This document shows, in pieces, positions 52,314-61,828 of a stretch of 64,000 nt of DNA. The number at the start of each line of letters is the position of its first letter. The stretch's first letter is position 1. The notes below the pieces were generated by a model. It ran no database searches, was not told where the DNA came from, and was given only the letters and a program-made list of their open reading frames with translations. The stretch is taken from the NCBI GenBank assembly GCA_949751835.1, contig CATKHK010000074.1:62001-126000 (forward strand), read 5' to 3'. The DNA is from Blepharisma japonicum. Lineage: Eukaryota; Ciliophora; Heterotrichea; Heterotrichida; Blepharismidae. The translations under genes and the position numbers were made by a program.

Positions 52314-55300
52314 ATGCAGGAACGGCTTATCGAAAATGAAGTTGAAAGACGAAGAACAACCTCAGTAGTTTCAACAGAACGATCATTCCAAATTCCTATC
52401 CCTGAGCCATACCCATTTACAACTAATACTATTAGTACAAGTAAATATAATTGTCTCACATTTCTCCCGAAAAATTTATGAAATCAGTTCCATAAGCTTG
52501 CAAATATTTATTTTTTAGTTGTGGCAGTGTTACAAGCAATTCCTGCAATATCTGTATCTGGAGGTGTTCCTAATATTTTGTTACCCCTTGTCTTTGTTAT
52601 GACAGTAAGTGCAATAAAAGATTTAGTTGAAGATCTTAAACGTAAAAGGTCAGATAAAGAAGAAAATGTTAGACTAACCCATATTAGGGTGGGAAGGGAC
52701 TGAAGGAAAGTCACTTGGCAAGAAGTCAGAGTTGGAGATATCATTCGTGTAAATAAAGATGAATATTTCCCTGCTGATATTATTCTACTAAATACAAGTG
52801 ATGCAAAAGGAATTTGTTACATCGAAACAAAGAACCTGGACGGGGAAACTAATTTAAAGCACAAATCAGCTAGTAAAGACACACAGACTTATTATGAAGA
52901 AGATTCAAAATTTGATGGGCTAGAAGCTATGATTAGATGTGAAGGACCAAATCCTATGATTTATCAGTTTAACGGGTTATTAACAATTTTAGACACTGTG
53001 CTGGTTTTAGCATCCGAACAGCTTTTATTAAGAGGAAGTTCATTAAAAAACACTGACTGGATAACTGGAATTGTAGTATATACAGGCCATGAGTCAAAAA
53101 TCATGCTAAATTCTCCCAAATCAAGAGCAAAAGCTTCAAAATTAGAAAACCAAATGAACAGGCAAGTTATTTATATTTTCTTTTTACAGTTAGCCATTTG
53201 TGTATATGCAGCCACATTCTATGCAATCTGGTTCGAAGCCTCAAAAAGTGACACCGAGCAATACTTAGAGCTTGATAAATCTAATAACAACGGAGCAGCC
53301 CAATTTATTCTCCAATTTTTCTCATGGATGCTAATTTTTACCAATTTTGTCCCGATTTCTCTGTTAGTTACTCTCGAAATGGTAAAATTTATCCAAGCTA
53401 TTTTTATAGCCTGAGACCTAAAGCTCTACTATGAGCCTACAGATACTCCTGCAAAGGTCCAAAGCTCCAACTTAAATGAAGAACTCGGCCAAATTAACTA
53501 TGTTTTCTCTGATAAAACAGGCACTCTTACCTGCAATATCATGGAATTTCGAAAATTCACTATTGACGGCAAAAGTTATGGCTCTGATAAACGTACCCCA
53601 TTAAACGAGAAAATACCACATGTCGACTTCGTCGACCCAAATTTCAATAAAAATCATCCTGCAGCTCAAGACTTTTTAATGCATTTAGCAACCTGTCACA
53701 CTATTATAACAGAAAATAAAGATGGAGAAATTGAGTATAAAGCAAGCTCACCTGACGAACTAGCCTTAGCAAATGCAGCCAAATATTTTGGGTATAAATT
53801 TTTAGGGAGAGACCAAGATTTAAATATTATTTTAGATGTGGAAGGTGAAGAAATGAAGCTGAATGTATTAAATGTTCTGGAATTTTCAAGTGATAGGAAA
53901 AGGATGTCAGTTATTGTGAGGATGCCGAATAAAAAAATAAAGGTGCTATGCAAAGGGGCTGATTCGATATTGTTGCCAAGGCTGAAGCAGGGTGATATAA
54001 TAGATACAACTTGGGCAAATTTGGAAGAGTATGCAAATGAAGGGCTAAGGACTCTGGTGTTGACTTCAAGAGATTTGACAGATGCTGAATATAATGCTTG
54101 GAATGAAAAATACTCTGATGCTTTAAAAGACATCCATAACCGTGAAAAAAGGGTTGCTGAAGTAAGCGAAGAAATCGAAACACAGCTAACTCTTCTAGGC
54201 GCTACTGCAATAGAAGACAGACTTCAAGACAACGTCCCAGAAACCATCAAATTTTTAAGAGAGGCAGGAATTAACGTCTGGGTTCTCACCGGCGACAAAG
54301 TAGAAACCGCTATAAACATTGGCTTTTCCTGCAATTTAATAACTTCTGAAATGATCAGAATTATCGTCCAGTCCGCCAGAACTCAAGAAGTTCAAGAAGA
54401 GCTCCAAAGAGGCATTTTATCCACCAAAGCTGAGCCAAGCTCAAAATTTGTCCTTGTGATCACAGGCGACGCTTTAATTAAAGCGGTAAGAGCTGAAATA
54501 AAACCATTATTAATGGAAATTACTGATAGGTGTAATGTAGTTCTCGCTTGTAGAGTAAGCCCACAGCAGAAAGCTGACATAGTTAAGCTTATAAGAGACT
54601 CTAAAGTTAATGCAAGAACTTTAGCAATAGGTGATGGCGCGAATGATGTAAATATGATCACAGCAGCACATGTAGGGATAGGTATATCAGGACTGGAAGG
54701 CCAGCAAGCGGTCAGGGCGTCTGATTATGCCGTCGCCCAGTTTTCTTATTTAAAAAGGCTTATGTTTGTGCATGGAAGAGAATGCTACAGAAGAAATGCG
54801 ACTTTAATATGTTATAATTTCTATAAAAATGTACTGCTGGTTATGCCTATCTTTTTTTATGGGTTTTTTACAGTCTATTCAGGCCAGCTGCTATATAATC
54901 AATGGACTTATCAAGTTTTTAATATTATTTTTGCAGCATTGCCTATAGTAATTTACGCCGTATTTGATAAGGAAGCAGAATATGAAACTCTGGAAAATGA
55001 CACAAATCATTATAAATTAGGCTTAAAAGGAAGGTTATTTACCACATCAGCCTTCTGATTTTGGATTTTGGAAGCGACGTTACAGGCTTGTGCGATTTGT
55101 TTAATATCGGTATTCGCTATATGTACAGTTTCAGGGGAATGAGAGTCTGGCAGGATGGACTCTATGTGGGTTTATTCAGTTTTAGTACTAGCACTGGTGA
55201 TTATTGTTTGCAATGTAAAAATCATTCTTTTTTCTTATATCCACTTTTGGTTTTCTTTGATAATTATAGCGCTGAGTATTTTATTGTATTTTCTGGTGTC

Positions 55301-55737
55301 TGCGATTATTACTGAATGGCTTCCAATGGAGTCATTTCTTGATAATTATGATGGAAAAGGTAGTACTGCGAGAATGCTAAAAAATCCAAATTCGTATTTG
55401 TGTATGATTTTAATTACTTATTTTTGCTTTTTTATGACTCCGTTGATATATAAAGGTGTTGAACTGACTAATCTATTGAGAGGGAAAGTTGGAAAAGTCA
55501 AAGATGTGGAGTTACCTGAAGACGGCACTGATATAGATGCTGAGGAAGAAGAAAGAAGGGATAGAGTCCTTAGCGAATTGCCAGTTGAAGACAGATTGCA
55601 AGCTCAAGAAAGCTTAGACTACTTTAGGAGAAGACGTAAGTGATATTTTAGACACTGGCTTTGCCTTCAGTGGAGAAGCTGGGCATGCTCCTCAGCTAAC
55701 TGAAAATTTGATATACAGAACTTCATTAGGATGGTAG
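52314..55737 (+). CDS. P4-type ATPase (phospholipid flippase)
   Basis: 1135 residues from exons 52314-55635 and 55652-55737; the intron is 16 nt (GTAAGTGATATTTTAG). Several TGA codons are Trp. It flips aminophospholipids to the cytosolic leaflet. Visible: NIYFLVVAVLQ (TM1), GETNLKHKSA of the actuator domain (ETKNLDGETN), PISLLVTLE in TM4, the phosphorylated Asp400 in FSDKTGTLTCN, YKASSPDELALANAA, KGADSIL, TGDKVETAINIG, GDGANDVNMI, and the C-terminal exon's GFAFSGEAGHAP. Without the last intron the frame would run into a tryptophan-rich nonsense tail. CDC50 partner unknown. Confidence 0.95.
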
Positions 55738-55834
55738 CTTCATTTTTAAATTATTATATATTTAGCATAAGCTGAATTCTTATAAAAATCTTAATAAATT
55801 ATTAATTTAAATATTTGGATTTACAAATTGTGCA

Positions 55835-57028
55835 TTAATTTTCTTTGTTTTCTTTACCTTTCAGAGTTTTTTGTGTAATAAATTGTAACTTATCTAAATC
55901 AATATGGCTATTAGAAGGCTGCAATATACTTATGCATTTCATCCAAGGATCTTCTTTAATTTGTGAGCATGTTGGCCGCTTACTTGAGTCGCTTTGGAGT
56001 ATTTTTCTTATTAATGATTTCGCAAGATATGAGACTCCACTTGGAGCTTCATAGTTTCCAATTAAAATATTTTTGTAGACTTCTTGGTCTGTTTTCCCTC
56101 TAAATGGATAGTTCCCACATAGAAGCACATATAAAAGAACTCCTAATGCTCATACATCTGCTGATGCAGCTTGATATCCTCTTCTGACTAGAATTTCTGG
56201 AGCCATATAGCTTGGGGTTCCACAAAATACAGTATTCTTTTTTTCACTCGATATATAAGTTGAAAATCCAAAATCAATTAATTTGATGTTATTATATTTA
56301 TCAATCAGGATATTTTCAAGCTTGATATCTCTATGTGCAACACACAATGAGTGACAATAATCCACAGCTGATAAAATTTGCCCAAAAATGCGCCTCGCTT
56401 CATCTTCATTTACTTTTCTGTTTGGCATTGTTTTTAAGTATTTATGAAGTGACATACCTCCTACATACTCCATAAATATATACAGCTGGTGCTTTGTGCT
56501 AATACATTCTTTCATTCTAATAATAAAAGGATGGTTTAAAGTACTCATAATCACAATTTCTTTTTTTACATTTCTTTTCTTATGAGGATCAATTAACTTG
56601 CTTTTCTCATAAATTTTAACTGCGTATTTAGTCAATGATGGAGTATAAACCGCTTCTCTTACAATTGCATAGGAACCAATTCCCAAAATTTTCCCAAAAT
56701 CATAAAAATCTATTGGATCTTTTGCAATTTCAAGGTCATTTGTGGAGCCTTGAGTTGTAAGAGGAGTTTGGATTCTTGGGGTTTTAGAACGTTTTTTAAT
56801 AATTAGCGTTGGTTTTGAATTTTTTGGGGATAAAACAGTTAGAACTCTGTTTGTTTGGCAAATATTATTTTTAATTATTTCTTCGTTATTATTGCTGAGA
56901 GCACGATCTGAAGCTGTATTAGAAGGAGTTATATTAAAATTTAGCATAGTTCTGCTGAATAGTTTTTGAGAAATTGGTTTTAAATTGATGAATCTGTTCT
57001 TAGGCTCTAACGGACATTTTCCTTGCAT
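55835..57028 (-). CDS. CAMK-type (SNF1/MARK-like) Ser/Thr kinase
   Basis: 397 residues with one TGA Trp in the C-lobe (ADVWALGVLLY). The N-terminal 105 residues are polar, with Pro/Ser/Thr. The kinase begins DFYDFGKILGIGSYAIVREA, with AVKIYEK, HRDIKLENIL, LIDFGFS, and CGTPSYMAPEIL. It ends shortly after residue 370 with a Lys/Glu-rich tail. The motif set fits the SNF1/MARK/NEK-like CAMK group. Its ATG at 57028 is about 120 bp from the divergent TspO gene. Its 5' end has a decayed copy at 57995-58122. Confidence 0.9.
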
Positions 57029-57147
57029 TTTTTTAATTTTAAAATTTAAATTATGTGCCCTTAGAAATCATTATTATTTGATATAATTATATTCTCAAAA
57101 TTTAAAATATCAGAGCTTATTCATTGAAATATTAAATTATTATAAAC

Positions 57148-57699
57148 ATGCCACCACTTCAGAGATTAAATAACAACCGAGGTCCTAATAGAGAAATTCA
57201 AAGATTTTCAATCATAAATATCATTTATTTTTTAGATATGATCTTATTCAATATATTGATAATTGCAATTATTTGGATTACTAGTTTAAGTGGTGTTATG
57301 TTAAAGTCTAGTCAGATTAGAATATGGATCATTGGATTAAATTTCTCACCTCTTACACCGGCCGAAAATTTATGACTGCTTGCTGGTGCTTATTCAAGTA
57401 TAATAATTGGGATATGTGGCTGGAAGATTTTTGTTTCTCGATCATTCTTTAGGCTTAAATATATTAAACAATTATATGTAGGGCATATTATCCTAATTTG
57501 AAGCTTTTCGCCCTTGTATTTATCATTCCATTTGATTGGATTAGCATTTTTAGTTTATGTAATGATGGATATTGTTATTAGCATGATTATTTATTTTGCA
57601 TATCAGAAGCTCAGAACAGTCTCATTTCTAATGACTCCTTACTTATTTTGAATTTTATTTGTCACATATCTACACTTTTATATATGGCAGAATAATTAA
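57148..57699 (+). CDS. TSPO: TspO/MBR-family membrane protein, copy 1
   Basis: 183 residues with three TGA Trp codons. TspO binds porphyrins and cholesterol-like ligands, usually in the outer mitochondrial membrane. Five hydrophobic segments, with SGVMLKSSQIRIWIIGLNFSPLTP (family SGxxxxxxxWYxxLxxPxxxPP) and the end SFLMTPYLFWILFVTYLHFYIWQNN (family LLxPYLxWVxFAxxLNxxIWxLN). The first 20 residues (LQRLNNNRGPNREIQRF) lie outside the fold and are shared with the next two genes. The ATG follows TATAAAC. Confidence 0.88.
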
Positions 57700-58282
57700 T
57701 TAAAAATTGCCTAGATAGGATATAAATAAGTAAATATTGGAGGTTGTTATCGACTATCTGTTATTCAAATAATTACCATATAGATGCAAAAATACTAACT
57801 TAAAGATTAGTATGAATATTGAATCAAATAAAAAATCGAGGAAGCAAAGAGTTTTTAAAGATAAATAAATAAATTTTCTGTAAAAAAGTCCAAATTATAA
57901 ATTAGACAGACTATAAGAGGTATTAAAATATTTTGAAATTAATATTTTGCTAGTGCTCACATTAATTTATTATATTTACTGGCATCATTGCATGAAGCAG
58001 CATTGGAGAAAGACATTTTAAAATTGTTAAAATTCTACTAGATAAATTTCTTAAATTTATTATAAATCAATAAATCTGTCTTAGGATCCAGATGGCATTT
58101 TCTTTAGGATTTTTTTATTTGAAATAAATGCATATCCTTCAAAATATCATGATTCAGTATTATTATCTAATTAATAAAAGTCAGTATATTAGTCAATATA
58201 CCAGGATTTTAGAAAGTCAAATTAGTCTGTATAAATAAGGTTTTTATTATCCTAAAATTAGCTTTTTCAAAAGACTATAAAT
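57700..58282. other. Intergenic holding a duplicated, decayed kinase 5' end
   Basis: About 580 bp between the two TspO genes. The left part is AT-rich. The right part, from about 57990 to 58170, is similar to the kinase start and the kinase-TspO divergent promoter (56930-57110), so one event copied both the promoter and TspO. Confidence 0.6.
57995..58122 (-). pseudogene. Decayed copy of the CAMK-kinase N-terminus
   Basis: On the minus strand this block aligns with codons 1-45 of the kinase at 57028. The kinase N-terminal KCPLEPKNRFINL corresponds to KMPSGS, then a stop, then DRFIDL here, followed by several more stops, and the start codon is lost (CAT replaced). At DNA level, AATCTGT, CTTAGG, CATTTTC and TTTTTTTA blocks line up in order. 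This is a host-gene fossil left by the tandem duplication that gave the second TspO. Confidence 0.7.
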
Positions 58283-58813
58283 ATGTCGTCATACGAAAGA
58301 TTGAATAGCGACCAAGATGTTGAAAGAGAAAGACAAAGATGCTCAAACACAAATAAGATTTCTTTATTCATATGAATAGCTGTACTTATTTTGGTTGGAT
58401 CTGTAAGTGGAGCTTTGACAAGGTCTCAAGTTAAAAATTGGTATACCACATTAAATCGCTCCCCTCTTACACCACCAAATATTGTGTTTCCGATTGCTTG
58501 AACTACTTTATACACAATGATAGCTATATGTGGCTGAATGATTTGGAGAGCACCATTGTTCCCTAGAATTAAACTTATAAAGGAATTATATGTGCTGCAG
58601 TTAATTCTGAACTGGAGCTGGACACCCTTGTTTTTTTCTTTTCATTTGACTGGCTGATCACTTTTAGTTATAGTGATTATGGACATTGCTGTTAGCTTAA
58701 TTATTTATCTGGCTTATCAAAATCTTAGAAAAGTTTCATATCTCATGACTCCTTATTTATTGTGGATTTTATTTGCCACCTACCTAAACTTTTATATATG
58801 GCAGCATAATTAA
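58283..58813 (+). CDS. TSPO: TspO/MBR-family membrane protein, copy 2
   Basis: 176 residues with several TGA Trp codons. It is closer to the family consensus than copy 1: SGALTRSQVKNWYTTLNRSPLTPP, then CGWMIWRAP, NWSWTPLFFSFH, and LMTPYLLWILFATYLNFYIWQHN. The tryptophans of WYxxL and WxWTPLFF are kept, so binding of a ligand is plausible. The N-terminus SYERLNSDQDVERERQR is outside the fold and resembles the start of the next gene, the rhomboid. Tandem duplicate of copy 1. Confidence 0.92.
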
Positions 58814-58931
58814 TATAAAAAAATATCAATTGACTGCTTAATCGGATAAATCTCTACTTTAATATGTAGTTAATGTATAATCAACTTTCTTATTATTAAC
58901 TTATTTCAAAAACTACTGCATGATCATAAAA

Positions 58932-59831
58932 ATGTCATGAATTCGGAGCTTTAGAGATTTAAATAGAGATCAAGACAACAATAGAGAGCGACAAAGACTC
59001 ATAAGAAACAATAATTCACAAAAATATCCAATTCTTGGAGAAAGCTCTGAATTAGGCAGCTCCCAACAGGCTCGTAAAGAGTCATTTCTTGACATGCTGA
59101 GATTAATATTTTGTCCTTCATTCAAGATTAAATCTTTCATATTCACTATCACTTGTGTCCAGATTTTTATATATTTTCTTACAGTCTTCTGTTACTATAA
59201 TTCAAATACCTTTTTAAAGCCAACTTCAAAATCTCTTGACCTATTCGGGGAGAAAAACACAGATAAAATGAAGAATCATTACGAATTATGAAGATTTTTA
59301 ACTCCTGTATTTTTACACGCAAACCTCACTCATTTAATATTTAATATGCTTATGCAGATTATTATTGGATTTAGGGTAGAACCTACAGTTGGGTTATGGA
59401 AAACAATAATTGTTTATTTTGGGTCTGGAATAGGAGGAATTTTAGTTTCGTCTATTTTTTCACCTTTAAGTTTAGCTGTAGGGGCATCAACTGCTATTTT
59501 TGGGCTTACAACTGCCATTTTAGCATGAATAGTGTTAAATTGAACAAGTTTAGAAGGAAATCCTAATAGGCTGAACTCATTGATTTGGGTCATAATATTA
59601 ATAGTTATCAACTTCGTTATGGTAATTTCTATTTAGCCATCAAGTTCTACCGATAGTTTTGGGCACTTTGGAGGCGCTTTATTTGGGCTCCTTATAAGCT
59701 TTTTGATATTTGATACCATAGATTCTCCTACAAAAAATGAAAATTTGATTAAAAAATGTGCAGGAATACTTTTGTTCTTTTTCTCTATTGGCGGGATTAT
59801 TTTATTTTTTACAATAATAGAAACTAACTAA
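58932..59831 (+). CDS. Rhomboid-family intramembrane serine protease
   Basis: 294 residues from exons 58932-59621 and 59637-59831; the intron is GTAATTTCTATTTAG (15 nt). TGA Trp codons are present. Rhomboids cleave membrane proteins within the bilayer. The motifs are intact: HANLTHLIFNM (family HxxxxHLxxNM), the catalytic Ser in VGASTAIFG, and the catalytic His in GHFGGALFG in the second exon. Seven hydrophobic segments. The N-terminal 55 residues are cytosolic; they begin MSWIRSFRDLNRDQDNNRERQR, which shares LNxDQDxxRERQR with the neighbouring TspO. Confidence 0.92.
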
Positions 59832-59905
59832 TTTTTGAAAAAATTATTATAAATAATCAAGGTTATTATACATATAATGTGAATAAGATACATAAAACCT
59901 CAAAA

Positions 59906-60619
59906 TTAAGCTGCAACAACATCAGTTTCTAGCTCAGTTGTTACTGCATTGGTCTCACTTTTATTTTTCCTTTCTCTTAATACGTATCTAAATCCTTTTC
60001 TAAACTGCCTTGCTTTTAATTGAAACAAGTCAGGGGTAAGAGGTGGCAATTTTGGCATTTTTCTTATAGCTCTTTCAGTATGAGGTGTATCACTCCTTAC
60101 AAAATTTTGAACAATTGGCTCTGGAGTTTGACATGAGGACTCTGATTTCTTAAGACCAGGAGAATTTTCAGCTTTAATTTGTTCCTTAATTGGAGAATTC
60201 GCCTTTGAGCTGAAGTGGAACTCAGATATAAAGCTATCATCTTCACCGCATTGCTGAATTGGGCTAGCTCCAAATGAGCCAATACTTTCGAAATCAAGGC
60301 GAATCGAAAAATTATTTTCTTCACTGAAATCTAAGGATTTATTTTCATCTTCTTTATTTTTGATAATAATTTGATTTGTAGGACTGGTTATACAGATTGG
60401 CATCTGGGAAAATTCCAGGTTTTTTTCGTTTTCTTTGAATTTTTGGTTCTGGTCAGCATCTCTGTAGTTATTTGAAATTTCTAAAGTATTACCATGGGCA
60501 TTTCCATTTGTTGGAAGCTCCTTTGGATCTTTGTCTAGCAATTCTTTTTTAATGATGCAAGGCATAGCTCAGGAGCAAAATCTTCTGAGCATTTTCGAGC
60601 ATTTGTTTTTACTTTTCAT
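59906..60619 (-). CDS. Disordered protein, unknown
   Basis: 237 residues from ATG at 60619, which needs one TGA read as Trp to join the first 18 codons (MKSKNKCSKMLRRFCSW). Otherwise the frame would start at 60565. The sequence is Ser/Glu/Lys-rich with many phosphorylation-like sites (NSPIKEQ, KSESSCQTPEP). A basic C-terminal segment (ARQFRKGFRYVLRERKNK) looks like a nuclear-targeting or RNA-binding patch. No domain recognised. Confidence 0.6.
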
Positions 60620-61095
60620 ATCCAGATTGAGGTTATTTTATAGTTTATCATTTTATTATGTTATTATGAAGAAATAAATGGGCAAGAAATAAACGCACTT
60701 GAGAAGAATAAAAGATATTTATTATTAATTGAATCTTATTAAGGTAGGGAAGCATATGCTATATTATTTTAAATGGGGAATTTATAATTAAAAACAAGAA
60801 AAATTTCATTTTTCAAGTACTTTTATATCACTTATATCATTTTTTGAAAATCTTTTAGAAAATACTAATTTTTTGTCGCAATATTTCTATATAAAACATC
60901 TTTAATACTTATGAGCAGGTAAATGAATTTTTTTTTATTAACCAAATCCATTATAGCCAAGAAGAGTAAAATTGTTTGCAGTTAAATAATTTAAAAATCA
61001 ATATAATAAAACATTTAAATAGCTTAAGACCTCATTTATTGCTTCAGGATTTTAAACAATAAATTCACTTGGCCTTATGTCATCAATCTGTTTTG
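60620..61095. other. Intergenic, AT-rich
   Basis: About 475 bp, very AT-rich. The part next to 61096 is homologous to the 3' flank of the paralogue at 61671-61820. Confidence 0.45.
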
Positions 61096-61245
61096 CTAAC
61101 GTCATCCTCTTCTTGCTGAGCATTGCTGAGTTTTACCTTGATTTTTGCTTCTACTAGTTGTCTGCTCATTTCCTCTTTTATATTGACTAGACGATGAAGA
61201 TGAAGTACTCTCTTTTCTTCCCTCTGAACTAAACATGCAACCCAT
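61096..61245 (-). CDS. Small MGC-start protein, paralogue A
   Basis: 49 residues: MGCMFSSEGRKESTSSSSSSQ at the start with Gly2/Cys3, then polar sequence, ending GWR with the Trp as TGA and TAG as stop. A second gene 575 bp upstream on the same strand (61671-61820) has the same length, an MGNCFS start and the same GWR end. DNA similarity continues past the stop codon. Membrane anchoring through myristoyl and palmitoyl groups is inferred. Function unknown; an intron that moves the 3' end into another frame cannot be excluded. Confidence 0.45.
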
Positions 61246-61670
61246 AATAATAATTTATTATCTCTTACTTATGTAAATTATTTGTGATATGCCTTACAAT
61301 ATTTATTACTATTTTAATTGTTTTTATATAGTAATCAATTCTTCCGACACAAAATAAAGTAATGAAATTCTTTTTATAAAAATATATTCGGTAATTTAAA
61401 ATACTGAATTTTAAAGAAATTATCGGCCTATAAAAAAATTACAAAAAATTTGTGAGAAATATCTTAATTTAGTAAGTGCAATAAATTATATTCAAATATT
61501 AATTGATGAGCAAAATGCCATGGCAATTAATTCTCTTTATAAGAATGTAATTGTGTTCTAAATCTTAGATTCTCGGCATATCAATTATATTTAGCTTATA
61601 TTAAAGATCTCATCTATTACCACATCTTTAGATAACAGACTCACTTGATCTTTTATTCCGATCTTCTGAT
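61246..61670. other. Intergenic between the MG-start paralogues
   Basis: About 425 bp AT-rich sequence. The end near 61600-61670 aligns with the corresponding 3' flank of paralogue A, so the duplicated unit includes 3' untranslated sequence. Confidence 0.45.
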
Positions 61671-61820
61671 CTAGCGTCAACCTGTCCAGCAAGGTCTTTG
61701 ATAATTACTTACAGGCTTCGGCTTAGGCTTTTTCTTTTCAGGCTCTTTTTTTGCAGATCCTGCAGATGTCGTTGAATTTTTCTCATCTTTATCACTGTGC
61801 CCACTAAAACAATTTCCCAT
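61671..61820 (-). CDS. Small MGNC-start protein, paralogue B
   Basis: 49 residues: MGNCFSGHSDKDEKNSTTS at the start, a Lys/Pro-rich middle (KKEPEKKKPKPKP), then PCWTGWR and TAG. Gly2 with Cys4 fits N-myristoylation plus palmitoylation. Same length and same last codons (TGA CGC TAG against TGA CGT TAG) as paralogue A. An alternative model with a 17-nt intron would give a longer C-terminus, but that intron lacks the A at position 10 seen in all others. Confidence 0.45.
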
Positions 61821-61828
61821 TTTTATAA

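Noticed and set aside
61693-61709. 17-nt intron in the small MGNC-start gene that would extend its C-terminus
   Set aside because: It lacks the A at position 10 and the length found in all twelve supported introns; the unspliced frame matches the paralogue in length and end.
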